From contig NW_026089623.1 in assembly GCF_024586455.1 (NCBI RefSeq), forward strand, positions 2,725,367 to 2,789,366: 64,000 nt of DNA, in the 5' to 3' direction. Of this stretch, positions 1-10,239 are shown piece after piece. Within the stretch, counting starts at the first letter, position 1. Each line of letters begins with the position of its first letter. Below the pieces are notes generated by a model. That model was not told the origin of the DNA and searched no databases. It worked only from the letters and a program-made list of their open reading frames with translations. The stretch comes from Bactrocera neohumeralis (taxonomy: Eukaryota > Arthropoda > Insecta > Diptera > Tephritidae). Position numbers and translations under genes: made by a program.

Positions 1-101
1 TGGTGTTAATTCGTTGCTGGCTCGACAACGACTGAACGATAGAGCGTAAGCGTACGTGTGAAGTTAGTTTGCAAAATTTTGCTATGAAATGCCGACCACT
101 G
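1..101. mobile_element. hAT-type MITE, copy 1, cut by the window edge
   Basis: Non-coding element end. It finishes at 101 in the inverted form of the terminal motif CAGTGGTCGGCAT, and its 101 bp are a near-perfect inverted copy of 134-234. Only the inner end of this copy is visible. The 5-prime-CAG terminus and the 8-bp duplication of its partner point to the hAT superfamily. The remainder lies before the window. Confidence 0.7.
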
Positions 102-133
102 ACGTAGAGCCAACAAGTAACTTTATTCTTAAG

Positions 134-485
134 CAGTGGTCGGCATTTCATAGCAAAATTTTGCAAACTAACTTCACACGTACGCTTACGCTCTATCGTT
201 CAGTCGTTGTCGAGCCAGCAACGAATTAACATCACGCAAGACTATAGCGCAAACCCAAATATGCCCTGCGAGAAATATTTTATGATTCTAAATGCCTTTG
301 GTGCCATGCAGTGCCTTTTATGTTCCACGTCTTTTAAAGATAATAGGAAATATATCCTTAAAAGACATTTATAAAATTTAAAAGACATTTATAAAATTTG
401 CTTAATTTTAATTCCAATTTCTCACTGGACTACTTTTTTTTCGTGCTCACCAACACAGTGACAGATCCTCTCATGCCGACCACTG
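134..485. mobile_element. hAT-type MITE, copy 2, with 8-bp target duplication
   Basis: A 352-bp non-coding element bounded by a 13-bp terminal inverted repeat CAGTGGTCGGCAT (134-146) and its complement (473-485). It is flanked by the 8-bp duplication TTCTTAAG at 126-133 and 486-493. An 8-bp duplication and a CAG terminus are hAT hallmarks. It has no ORF, so it would need a transposase from elsewhere. With copy 1 it makes a large inverted repeat with a 32-bp spacer. Confidence 0.85.
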
Positions 486-740
486 TTCTTAAGCTAATAA
501 TGAAGTTTAACATTTGCGGTTAACAAGTGAGAGAGTTCTTTGACTGGTATGTTGAGCAGAGTCGGATAAAGTAACTTGTGAGTTACCTGGAAGAGCAAGG
601 AACGATCACCTGATTCTTATTGGAATTGAATAAGTAACTACAGTTGCGAATAACACAGGAGACTGAGTAAGCGGTATGACTATTCTTGTTGGAGGTTTTT
701 CTAATTAGAATAGCGTTGCAATTGGATCACGAAGGTCGTA

Positions 741-1367
741 CTACGATAAATAAATTAAATTTATATTAATAAAAAGTTTAAGACTTTTATTCACTGGCGC
801 AACGTATTTGTATATACGCCAATTTAGTATGAGGAGCATTAAATCTGGCTGAAGCGTGGGTCCCGTAAATAAAATGTCATTTAGGGAATTCCCCGGACTT
901 GATGATTTTGATGCATTAAAGACAACTCTTACCTTTGTAGTTTTTTTGTCTGGCTTTATTACTGCATGATGTGGCAGGTAAAAAGAATTGTATTTACTTT
1001 TTATAATTTTTTCGCCAGGGCTGACTTCCTCCATGTGGTTTAAATGGAGGTATTCTTCTAAACCCATATCGTATACTGGTTTTAGCTCGCCTTTTTTAAG
1101 TAGGTTTTTTTCCATACTTAAAAACTGTTGGATAGCAGAGGTACGAGAATGACCTAAGGCGAGTGTGTGGGGAAATTCTGGCTTTAGTGGTAGTCGTACG
1201 ACGTACCGGCCATTATCTAATCGAGTAGTTGTGGATTTGTAAAAATCCTCACAATATCGATCTTCTGGGGTTGTGATTGATATGGGGGGAAGTTCTTCTA
1301 ACTCCCAAAATTTCTTTAGTTGGGTATTGAGGTATTCGTTTGAGATCTCTTCAATTTGAGATGTCAT
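741..1367 (-). pseudogene. BEL/Pao reverse transcriptase, N-terminal part
   Basis: A 208-residue open stretch. Its middle matches the region leading into BEL/Pao RT: KVRVVFNASKSS followed by SLNDILFTGP, the conserved RT entry motif of this family. The last 15-20 residues after NWRIYK no longer look like RT, so homology stops near 800 at the truncation. The catalytic YxDD region is absent. The upstream part is the spacer between protease and RT. It continues the same polyprotein as the protease segment at 1540-1926, in a different frame, so at least one frameshift lies in 1368-1540. Confidence 0.75.
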
Positions 1368-1539
1368 TGTTGTGACTGGTTCCGCAACTAGTCCGCTTAG
1401 GACCCATCCGAAAATGGTATTTTGGGCCAGAATTGTTTTTGTAATTTTCTCAACACCTTCGAGAATAATTTGAGGTATGAGATCGCTGCCTAATAGAATA
1501 TCTATTTGAGCGGGAGTGTTGCAGTTGGTGTCTGCTAAC

Positions 1540-1926
1540 TTAAGGTGTGAAACCTGAAAGCCAATGCTTGCTATTTATATGATAGCTTGGAAGCATGTTT
1601 GTTAGTTGCGGTAAGACAATAGCTTCTGCTTGTATGCGCTTATCCGCTTGGACGGAAATAAGGGTAATGGGGCAGATTTTGTTTGAGTTTTGTACTACTC
1701 TTCCGCCCATTCCCGTAATTTCAAAATTAGCTAGTTTTGTTGGCAGTTGTAGCCTACTTTGTGCCCTTGACGCTATAAAAGATCGTTGAGATCCTTGGTC
1801 TATTAAGGCCCTAAGTCTAAACAGTTCTCCTCGGTGCTCGATGAAGACCATCTGTGGGTAATAATACACTGCTTTGGTTTTCGCTGTGTTTTTAAAGCCT
1901 TTGAGCAGCATGGTGTCTCTTGGCAA
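1540..1926 (-). pseudogene. BEL/Pao aspartic protease (DUF1758-like)
   Basis: Residues about 35-110 carry the DUF1758 retropepsin-like fold signature: LRALIDQGSQRSFI, with DQG in place of the usual DTG/DSG, then a QLPTKLANFEITGMGG stretch. This protease would cleave the BEL/Pao gag-pol polyprotein. The segment overlaps the zinc-knuckle frame (1803-2627) by about 120 bases, showing a frame change between them. Glutamine in the active-site triplet is unusual and may be mutational or a lineage feature. Confidence 0.7.
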
Positions 1927-2627
1927 TTTTCTTGAGTTTTTGTTTCGGGATTTGCTGTTGCAACTAATCCCGCAGCTCTTTTAACATTAGCGTTATTTTG
2001 AGCGAAGCTGGAAAAATTTGTAATGTGAAGCATTGAGTTATGTCGTTTATGGCAATAAACGCAATTAAATTTGCTTTCACAATCTTTGAGCGCATGCGCA
2101 TGAGACAAACAATTGGTACAAAGTTTTTTTGTTCTTACGAAATTGTTTCTTTCGTTAATGTTTAGTTTTTTAAATTTCTCGCAAGATTTCAGCCTGTGCC
2201 CTCCTTTACACAGTTCGCATGACGCATGTTTATTTTGTTCGGATGTGAACGCTTGTGTTTTGAAAAAACTACGATTTAAGTTGTTGTTGTTACTCGCTTG
2301 GGGTCTACTGAAGCTTCGATTTAGGTCGTGTTGAACGTTTTTAGTTCTGACCACTTTTTTATCTACCCTTTCTGCAATTTCGTATTGGGTAGTTAAGAAA
2401 TCGTTCATTTGTTGCCACATTGGGCACTTTCTTCGTGATGAGAGCGATTGCTCCCACAAAAGTAACGATTTTTCTGGTAATGCGGATGTGCATATATTTA
2501 CCAGAATGGGGTCGCAATTGTCTGTGGGAATATTCTGTGTCGCTAGAACCGACAAGCAATTTGAAACAGTGGATTGAAGTTTTATAAATTCTTCACTTGT
2601 TTCTTTTTGAATTTTTGGTAAATTCAT
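1803..2627 (-). pseudogene. BEL/Pao gag C-terminal part with CCHC-like zinc knuckles
   Basis: A 274-residue frame. Residues roughly 130-205 contain three consecutive Cys/His clusters: CELCKGGHRLKSC, CTNCLSHAHALKDC and CVYCHKRHNSMLH. This is the nucleocapsid-like array of BEL/Pao gag, which binds the element RNA. The N-terminal half is the DUF1759-to-knuckle linker. It overlaps the gag N-terminal frame by about 35 bases at 2593-2627, so a frameshift separates them. The tail beyond the knuckles runs out of the protease frame. Confidence 0.75.
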
Positions 2628-3321
2628 TAATATTGTGACTTGTTTCGTTTTCGTAACGAGCTTTTAGAGCTTCCCAAGCATAATTGAAATTTTCGTCATT
2701 AAGAGCGAACTGTTTGACTAATACCCCTGATTGACCTTTTGTTTTGTATCGGAGGTGATACAATTTTTGTGCATTAGATAATTTTGGATAGTTTATGTAC
2801 ACAGCCGTAAACATATCCCGGAAGGACGGCCATTGTTCATAACCTCCATGAAATATTTCTGTATCGCATGCTGGCACTTTAAGGTGAATGCCTGAACTCG
2901 CCTCTTGGCTTTGAAGCTCTACTCTCGGTTGTGGAGTAGGTGCAATTGCTTTAATTAATCTCAATTGGTCGGAGATCATAGCTCTCGTTTCCTCGTACTG
3001 GTCTAAGCAGTGTTCATATTTGGAGGCTGAAGATTTGAAGTTTTCAGGTAGATCTGATTCGTCAGATTCTACAATTGCGTCATACGCAGCTTGGAGACGT
3101 GTCCAGAAATTGCTTAGATTTTATTTTTTAATTTCTAATACCGATTCAGAATTGTCTTGAATCGGTGAAGAAGAAAACCGAGTGCAGTATCGAATTAGAC
3201 TGTCACTCTCAGCAATAAATTTAGTATATGAAATATCTTTCAGCTTTTTTTGCTTTGTAGCACCTTGCTTTGAGCGTGTAGCATCAGCAGATGTACATGG
3301 GCTCTTTTCTTCTGAAATCAT
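2593..3321 (-). pseudogene. BEL/Pao gag N-terminal part (DUF1759-like)
   Basis: The start at 3321 (MISEEKSPC...) begins the gag. A stop and frame break near 3120 separate the first 66 residues from the second open piece (2593-2979). The second piece carries the DUF1759 core: FHGGYEQWPSFRDMFTAVY, then LSNAQKLYHLR. DUF1759 is the capsid-like region of Pao/BEL gag. It forms a tandem with the zinc-knuckle frame downstream. Confidence 0.75.
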
Positions 3322-4536
3322 TTTTTACACTTTTAAATATTGTATTGATTTAGATTCCTTAGAATCTCCGTTCATTTAGATAATATGATAAAATTGAAAA
3401 TATGAGAAAAAAAATTCTCTCAGTGCACTTCTGATAATAATAAGTACGCGTGAAATCTTTAAGATAAAAGTTTTTTTTTTGTTGTATACGCAATGTATCA
3501 AATAACGAACGCGTATTTCATTTTACTTATTCCCGGTGCTTATGTATTTAGCTACTAGTTTGTTCTTGTTTTTGTTTTTTATTTGATTTAATGTTTCGTA
3601 CTCGTTAGCAAATACTTGCGTGTACGAGCGATAATGCAAAAAGGAGAAAAAGGTTGATGACCTTTGTATATAAGTTTGCACAATATGTGCGTGTTTATGT
3701 GCATACGTAAGATGCAAAAAAACTTTTTTTTTGTTTTGTTTGCAATCCTGCTTGCTTGTGCTTTAACAAAAACAAGGGGTATTGCTGGACAGGTGCCGAT
3801 TTGGCCTTTGAATATAAGTATGTGTGTGTAAATACTAGAAAATGGCAATACTTATGTATTTGCTTTCTCTTTCTACCAACGCGTAAAATTTTTTGTGTTA
3901 TTTTGAAAGTAAATTTTTTTTTTTTAATTAGTAAATTTTAAAATTTTTAATAAATAAAAATTTCGCATATATCGTTTTATTTTTTCCAAATTTTGTAAAA
4001 TTTGTGAAATTTTAATTCAATTTTGTACCCTATGTACGTTGTATATACCGGAATAGGCAAATTGTATGCCGTATGTATGTATGTGCGTATATTATTTGCC
4101 GTACGGATAACGCGGGAATAGAAAATCGGTGAAGTGCAGGTATGCACTTTTGTTAATAAATATGTAAAATTTTTTGTTATGTTGTTTATACATACATGTG
4201 GGTGTATGTCGCATTAATTTTGTTTCTCCTCACTTTGTTTCGGTATGTAAGGTATGTACATATGAAAGTGGTGACTATTGACATATATGTATGTTTGGTT
4301 TTGTTATTTTTTTTTTCTCTTTTTGAATTTCGAATTGCCTTAGCTTATTTTTTGCGCAATCCTGCTGATACTGTTGAGTATAAGGGGTATTGCCGGAAAA
4401 TGTTGTCAAGTGAATACTTGAAATTTTTTTTTTTTGATTTTTAATGTTGTGTGTTTAGATACACAAACGTAAGCATAGGCCTTTTATCAGATATGTACAT
4501 GCCAGTATATATACAATTATATATATATATATATTA
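3322..4536. other. AT-rich BEL/Pao leader, no gene seen
   Basis: No convincing ORF. Long T runs on the plus strand give spurious Phe/Leu/Ile-rich reading frames. Two related stretches, near 3740-3790 and 4350-4400, share a GCAATCCTGCT...GGGGTATTGC pattern, suggesting an old internal duplication. The right end is a short (TA)n tract into which the MITE at 4537 inserted. Confidence 0.5.
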
Positions 4537-4992
4537 GGGTGATTCAAAAAAAAATTTTTTTTTTTTTCAAATTGGTACTCGCAAAAATAGGTTCCTAGAC
4601 ACCTCTAAGAAAGCCTCTCCAAATATGAGTTTTTAATTGTAACGGGAAGGTCCTCCGCCTAACGGTTTTCTATTTTTTCTTATTATCAGATAGAAAAATT
4701 TATATCTCGCTTCCAACTACTTGAAAAAATATTTTGTTAATTAGGTTTTGTAGGAAATTGAATGCTCTAAAATATGGTTTCTTTTGATTTTTTCGTAAAC
4801 CCAACCGTTTAAAAGATATTAACGGTTGAAATTTGACTATTTTTGGAAAAATTCTTTTTTTCTTATTAATTTTATAACTCAATGAAAAAAAATTATTATG
4901 AATAGATTTTTGGAGAGGCTTTCTTAGAGGTGTCTAGGAACCCATTTTTCAGGGTACCAAACGAAAAAAAAAAATTTTTTTTTGAATCACCC
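4537..4992. mobile_element. TA-flanked MITE with GGGTGATTC termini, copy A
   Basis: A 456-bp non-coding element, flanked by TA at 4535-4536 and 4993-4994. The left and right ends are inverted copies of each other for about 90 bp, starting GGGTGATTCAAAAAAA. TA duplication and GGGTG ends fit a Tc1/mariner-type MITE. The interior just before the right end has lost sequence that copy B keeps. Confidence 0.75.
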
Positions 4993-4994
4993 TA

Positions 4995-5474
4995 ATATGC
5001 ATTGATGTTTGACGATGAATATCTCGTAAACGCTTAACTTAATCGAAATATCGTAGTAGACCATTTTTATAGAGCAGTAAATTTCCTACAAAACTATGTG
5101 TATCATCATTCATAATAATTTTTTTTCATTGAGTTATAAAATTAATAAGAAAAAAGAATTTTTCCAAAAATAGTCAAATTTCAACCGTTAATATCTTTTA
5201 AACGGTTGGGTTTACGAAAAAATCGTGGGAACCTTTTTCGTAGAGCATTCAATTTCCTATAAAATTTAGGAATCAAGATATTTTTTCCATTAGTGAGATA
5301 TAGCGAGATATAAATTTTTCTATCTGATAATAAGAAAAAATAGAAAACCGTTAGGCGGAGGACCTTCCCGTTACAATTAAAAACTCATATTTGGAGAGGC
5401 TTTCTTAGAGGTGTCTAGGAACCTATTTTTGCGAGTACCAATTGAAAAAAAAAAAAAAAATTTTTTGAATCCCC
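4995..5474. mobile_element. TA-flanked MITE, copy B, inverted and one-ended
   Basis: Inverted relative to copy A: roughly 5113-5474 is the reverse complement of 4537-4898. It keeps about 118 bp of interior (4995-5112) absent from copy A but lacks the second terminal repeat. One base is missing in its terminal motif. Together A and B form a palindrome of nearly 940 bp inside a (TA)n tract. Confidence 0.7.
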
Positions 5475-6543
5475 TAATATATATATATATATATTATACC
5501 ATATACTGTTCATACATATATTTGGATGTACATATGTAATGTACCAAACTGTTTTCGGTTTCCCGGAAACAACCGTAAGTTCGGACAGTTTGGTAGCAAC
5601 CGTTCTATTAAAATTTACAGGATCGTATACAGTTTTTATAGAGATCAACTGTAACTTTCAACATACATATATGCAAATAAGTTCAAATAATTTAAAATAA
5701 TAAATGGAGTTGACACACTCACTTTGTGTCGCTTCAAGGGACTTTGAGGGCTTTATATGCGGTTAAAAAGAGGGCGGGGGGGCTAGTATATGCCACTGCG
5801 TTCAATCTGCTTCCTGTCCGTTTCCTTTCCTTTTTGGTGCTTGTTTCGTGGTTGTGGATTTTCCTCTCGTTGCTTGGCTTTCCTCCGGTTGTTTTTATTT
5901 TTAATTAAATTCCTTTTTTTTAATTTTGGTTTTAAGTTTATTAATGTTTAATTTTCACAAAGATTTTGTTTTATTCATGTATTGAGCTTCGCGCCCGTGT
6001 GGATGTTTTTGTTTTGATAAATAATATTTCGCGCCCGATTTTCCGTATTTTTTGTTTTTTTTTGGGTTTTTGGTTTTAAACACTGTATTTTATGTACGTT
6101 GCTTTTTTTTTATATAACTGCACCCACGGAGTTACGTTTTTTATTATTATTGTATTTTCTTTTTTTTTCGATATTGTTACCACAACACGGAACCGCTTCG
6201 TGTCCGTTTTTCAAACTGCTTTTCATTTATTGTATACATATGTATATCGCAATTATTCTATTATATATACATATATATTTTTTGAAATTTTTGGTTTATA
6301 TATACATATGTATGTGTATGTATATGTGCATGCACCACTTTTTCTTTTTATAAATTATTTTTTCCTTGAATTTTTTTTTTTGTTTATATGTATCTATATA
6401 TAAATGTATCTGTTACCGCACCTTTTTTTTATATATTTTTTTTTCTTTTTAATAGAAAACAACTTTTTGTATATGTAAATTAATATGTATATTATTTTGC
6501 CGCTGCTTTTATTTTTATTTTTTCCAAATAGTGCCTTTCTTAG
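5475..6543. other. AT-rich leader of the BEL/Pao element, no gene seen
   Basis: T-rich on the plus strand. ORFs here (for example 5726-5908 and 6092-6403) consist of Phe, Ile and Tyr runs explained by composition. Starts with a (TA)n tract that flanks the MITE pair. Confidence 0.45.
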
Positions 6544-6558
6544 CGGCTCGAAGGACCA
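6544..6558 (-). promoter_or_regulatory. Primer binding site, tRNA-Tyr type
   Basis: The plus strand reads CGGCTCGAAGGACCA, the 3' end of eukaryotic tRNA-Tyr including CCA as I know it. On the minus strand this is a 15-nt primer site. It sits one base from a TG-starting LTR candidate (6560) and upstream of the BEL/Pao gag, the expected position for the start of minus-strand DNA synthesis. Confidence 0.65.
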
Positions 6559-6559
6559 A

Positions 6560-6990
6560 TGTTTGAAGCAGCAATGTCCAATTCACTTTATCTTGGTGAC
6601 ACTTACCACTTCCACTTATTTTTATAAAAACACGCGGTTAATGTTTAAATTCAATTTGGGATTACTGAGCCCTTTTAACGATTACAATTTCAGTAGAGTA
6701 ATTACAATGTTTCGATTCGAGATTTTACTAAATAGCAGACGACGGCGGGAAAGCGAGAATTAGGCGGCGATGCGTATACTGCGTCTGTAGGTCAAAACGA
6801 GACTGATCTTAAACTTTTTAGATGACCCTTTTCACCACTGTGGTATGTGTTTGCGTGTGTGGATGTCCTCTCGCGTGTGGGTAGTGTTGATGTGTGGGTC
6901 CTGTGGTATGTAGGTTCTGGGTGTGTGGTGTATTGGTGGTGGTGGTGTATTCGTGTAGTGGCATTAGGGGAGGCGGCTTATCTCATTTAG
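6560..6990 (-). repeat. Probable 5' LTR of the BEL/Pao element
   Basis: Begins TGTTTGAAGC directly after the primer site. The other end is uncertain because the 3' LTR is not in the window for comparison. It must lie before about 7000, where I/jockey coding sequence starts. Includes a GT-rich stretch. Confidence 0.45.
6838..6960. repeat. GT-rich low-complexity stretch
   Basis: Dense TGTG/GGTG words on the plus strand (CA-rich on the minus strand). No regular repeat unit was defined. It may be part of the LTR. Confidence 0.6.
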
Positions 6991-6999
6991 CCACTCACT

Positions 7000-7225
7000 A
7001 TATAACACCATTAACTTTTCCGCCAATTTTTCGATTGAGAAGGTAGTGCCGTATAGAGTTAATTAGTTTTGAACCGAGTTTCCAAGTGGGTAGTTGTGCT
7101 ATGATAGTATGGAGACCAACACGGTAGAAGGCTTTTTCCATGTCAATCGAAATAATTGAAAAATGGTTTTTACTAGAGAGAGAGTTTGATATTTCCTCAT
7201 CTAAGGAAAGAAGATGAAAGATGGA
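7000..7225 (-). pseudogene. I/jockey-like RT, middle segment
   Basis: The minus strand codes a piece with SIISIDMEKAFYRVGLHTII, the RT block containing the first catalytic aspartate (ISID), followed by a SKLINSIRHYLLNRK stretch. It is the direct continuation of the RT entry at 9690-10230 across the RTE insertion. It ends at the BEL/Pao LTR region, so the YADD block is not present. Confidence 0.75.
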
Positions 7226-7308
7226 GTCATGTGTAGAAGTTCACGCAAGTGAGGAAAGTTCTCTGATCGCCATTCACTTGGGAGTGGCCAAAAACGATTC
7301 TTTTACAC

Positions 7309-8161
7309 ATGGTTCAAGCAGCTCACAACTTCCGGTCTTTGGCATGCACCTGGAATGTCCGGACCCTTAATTGGGAAGGTGCCGCTGCCCAGCTGGTTGA
7401 TGTCCTCGTGAAAATAAAGGCTGACATCACCGCCGTCCAAGAAATGCGATGGACGGGACAAGGACAGAGACGAGTAGGTCCTTGTGACATTTACTACAGT
7501 GGCCATATAAAGGAGCGCAAGTTTGGTGTTGGATTTGTGGTGGGAGAGAGACTCCGTCGCCGAGTAATATCATATACTCCGAGGAATGAACGTCTAGCCA
7601 CAATCCGCATCAAAACGATGTTCTTCAATATATCGGTGATTTGCGCCCACGCCCCGATGGAAGAGAAGGACGATGTGACCAAAGATGCCTTCTATGAGTG
7701 GTTGGAGCGCACTTATGAGGGGGCTGCCCCCGCCACGATGTCAAAATCGTGCTTGGCGACTTTAACGCCAGGGTGGGCAAAGAAGGTATCTTTGGCACTA
7801 CGGTCGGTAAATTCAGCCTCCACGACGAAAATCCCCAAATAGGTTGAGGCTGATCCACTTCGCCTGGGCCCGAAATATGGTTATCTGTAGTATTAGATTC
7901 CAGCACAAGAAGATACATCAAGCTACCTGGCTGTCTCCGGATCAAAAAGCCAACAACCAGATCGATCAGGTTGTGATAGACGGAAGACACGTCTTCAGTG
8001 TTTTAGATGTGCGCACGCTCCGAGGTCCTAACATCGACTCGGACCACTATCTTCTTGCAGCAAAGATTCGCGCCCGCCTCTGTGCAGCAAAAAACGCACG
8101 CCAACAAACACAAGGAAGGTTCGACGTCGAGAAGCTGCAATCACAACAGACAGCCGAATGA
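7309..8161 (+). pseudogene. RTE apurinic/apyrimidinic-type endonuclease
   Basis: Two overlapping frames. 7309-7842 has TWNVRTLNWEG, AVQEMRWTG and ICAHAPMEEKDD, the EN blocks of exonuclease-endonuclease-phosphatase proteins, with WN and QE active-site motifs. 7844-8161 continues with QIDQVVIDGRH and the terminal SDHY block, whose histidine is catalytic. A frame change near 7720-7840 breaks the protein; the GDFNARV block falls in the shifted frame. In a live element EN nicks the target DNA to prime reverse transcription. Insect annotations often label copies craniofacial development protein 2-like because of shared EN homology. Confidence 0.8.
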
Positions 8162-8287
8162 TTTTCTACTCGTCTTGCACTCCTGCTCTCTGAGAGCACT
8201 CGTCAACAACTCGGTATAAGGGAACTGTGGGACGGCATTTCAAACTCCTTACGTACAGCTGCAACCGAAACCATTAATTTTTGGAAA

Positions 8288-8623
8288 GTGCAAAAGAACA
8301 GCTGGTACGACAAGGAATGCCGTGTCGCAGCAGAGAAAAAACAAACTGCCTTCCTTGCAACGTTACGATCGACCACAACACGTCCGGGATGGGATAGATA
8401 CCGAGAGTTGAAGAGGGAAGCGAGACGCTTTTGCAGACAGAAGAAGAAAGACCCCGAAATGCGTCAGTACGAAAAGCTTGATAAGCTGGCCGACAGGGGT
8501 AATGCTCGAAAATTCTACGAACAAATGCGGCAGCTAACACAAGGTTTCAAAACTAGAGCATGCTCTTGTAGAACCCGCAAAGGTGATCTAGTCACCGATG
8601 CCCAGAGCATCCGCGATGTCTGA
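8288..8623 (+). pseudogene. RTE EN-RT linker region
   Basis: A 111-residue frame rich in Lys/Arg with SWYDKECRVAAEKKQ, the linker between EN and RT in this family, also found in the copies at 23510 and 54800. It ends near 8623 close to a deletion junction: the family's DDGAIPAPS-type and early RT blocks do not follow. Confidence 0.7.
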
Positions 8624-8666
8624 ATTTGGTATCCACGAAAAACTAATACGGCTGTGTTAACTGACG

Positions 8667-9539
8667 TTGAGCATCACGAAAAGCTCCGTGAGGATCGGGA
8701 AGGACCTCTCCGAGCCGTGCGATACCAAACGAGGTTTCACACAAGGCGGTTCCCTACCGTGCGACTTCTTCAACCTGCTTATGGAGAAAATAGTTCGAGC
8801 TGCAGAACTAAATAGAGAAGGTACCATCTTCTATAAGAGTGTACAGCTGCTGGCGTATTCCGATGATATTGATATCATCGGCCTCAACACCCGCACCGTT
8901 AGTTCTGCTTTCTCCAGGCTGGACCAGGAAGCACAGAAAATGGGTCTGGCAGTGAACGAGGGCAAGACGAAATATCTCCTGTCATCAAACAAACAGTCGT
9001 CGCACTCGCGACTTGGCTCTCACGTCACTGTTGACAGTCATAACTTTGAAGTTGTAGATAATTTCGTCTATCTTGGAACCAGTATTAACACCACCAACAG
9101 CAGCCTGGAAATCCAACGCATAATTTCTCTTGCCAACAGGTGCTACTTCGGACTGAGTAGGCAATTGAAAAGTAAAGTCCTCTCTCGACGAACAAAAGCC
9201 AAACTCTATAAGTCGCTCATCATTCCCGTCCTGCTATATGGTGCAGAGGCTTGGACGATGACAGCAACCGATGAGTCGACGTTACGAGTTTTCGAGAGAA
9301 AAGTTCTGCGAAAGATTTATGGTTCTTTGCGCGTTGGCCACGGCGAATATCGCATTCGATGGAACGATGAGCTGTACGAGATATACGACGACATTGACAT
9401 AGTTCAGCGAATTAAAAGACAGCAGCTACGCTGGCTAGGTCATGTTGTCCAAATGGACGAAGACACTCCAGCTCTGAAATTATTCGACGCAGTACCCGCT
9501 GGGGGAAGCAGAGGAAGAGGAAGACCTCCACTCCGTTGA
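8667..9539 (+). pseudogene. RTE reverse transcriptase, C-terminal part
   Basis: 290 open residues. Residues about 15-75 hold TKRGFTQGGSLPCDFFNLL and the catalytic block LLAYSDDIDIIG (YxDD with Ser in place of Ala). The C-terminal domain follows: LYGAEAWTMTATDES, then RLRWLGHV-like QLRWLGHVVQMDED and the basic GSRGRGRPPLR. The N-terminal RT blocks with the first catalytic Asp are deleted, so it cannot be active. The stop after PPLR is one base change from the tryptophan present in other copies. Confidence 0.85.
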
Positions 9540-9689
9540 AAGGACCAAGTGGAGAAGGACCTGGCTTCGCATGGAATATCCAATTGGCGCCATATAGTGA
9601 AAAGAAGAAACGACTGGCGCGCTGTTGTTAACTCGGCTATAATCGCTTAAGCGGTGTCTACGCCAATTAAGAAGAAGAAGGTAAGAAGA

Positions 9690-10230
9690 GAGAAAGTAGA
9701 TTATTATTTAGGAGGTACCACATTAATCTAATTTTTTCCATTCCTTTTGATAAACATGGAATAGGTGAGATTGGGCGATAACCTTTAGTGGTGTTTTTGG
9801 TTTATTGGGTTTTGTTATGGGGATAGTGAGACTTGTTTTCCAAAATTGAGGAACTACGCTATTTGTAAATATTATGTTGTATAGTTGGCATAGTTTAGTT
9901 TTACCAATGGGGGGAAAGGTTTTTAATAAGCGGCTGGATTTTGTCTAGGCCTGGAGTTTTACCTTTCAGTGTAGAGAGGCAAGAATTAAGTTCAAATGTA
10001 GAGAAAGAAAGATCTATTTGCTTTGCTTTTTGACTTAAGCGGTCATTAATATGGACAGAATTAATATATTGACTTTTGCTAATTACGTATTTATCGCTAA
10101 AATTGCTATTTTTTGAATAGTTTGACCAGGTTTTGGCAAAAACCTGTGCTATTTCTACTGGAGTGGAAGTGCTTAAATTTTCAGAGTTTTGAATTATAGT
10201 ACGTGGATATTTTTTGAAGGGAAGTTCCAT
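9690..10230 (-). pseudogene. I/jockey-like RT entry region
   Basis: The minus-strand frame 9901-10230 shows STLKGKTPGLDKIQP, the RT block 0/1 signature (KSPGxDxI). A continuing frame down to about 9720 reads FWKTSLTIPITKPNK, the next RT block. Stops and frame changes near 9700-9720 mark decay. It precedes the RTE insertion, and the RT continues at 7225-7000. Confidence 0.75.
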
Positions 10231-10239
10231 GGATGATAT

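Larger units (their letters stand above)
735..6990 (-). mobile_element. BEL/Pao LTR retrotransposon, 3' truncated
   Basis: Minus-strand element read from right to left: probable 5' LTR (about 6560-6990), tRNA-Tyr-type primer site (6544-6558), a long AT-rich leader, gag from 3321, zinc knuckles, an aspartic protease, and the start of reverse transcriptase ending near 740-800. The rest of RT, RNase H, integrase and the 3' LTR are missing. The leader is interrupted by the MITE pair at 4537-5474. Frame changes between the gag, knuckle and protease segments make this a dead copy. Assignment rests on the DUF1759-DUF1758-RT order typical of BEL/Pao. The outer LTR boundary is approximate. Confidence 0.75.
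7221..9680 (+). mobile_element. RTE-type LINE, copy 1, internally deleted
   Basis: Carries both ends: a 5' start GATGGAGTCATG shared with copies at 22518 and 55757, and a 3' end running into a GAAGAAGAAG tail near 9673. It encodes endonuclease, linker and C-terminal RT but lacks the RT N-terminal blocks (deletion near 8640-8662), and the EN frame is broken. Inserted into the I/jockey element. Purine-rich flanks (GAAAGAAGATGAAAG and GAAGGTAAGAAG) prevent an exact duplication call. At least six other pieces of this family lie in the window. Confidence 0.85.

Noticed and set aside
6544..6558. tRNA-Tyr-like sequence as a possible tRNA gene
   Set aside because: Only the acceptor 3' end with CCA is present, which fits a primer site; no arms or anticodon follow.
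5726..6763. Several plus-strand ORFs rich in Phe, Leu, Ile and Tyr that look like membrane proteins
   Set aside because: They come from T-rich leader sequence; overlapping frames give the same composition, with no start context or domain.
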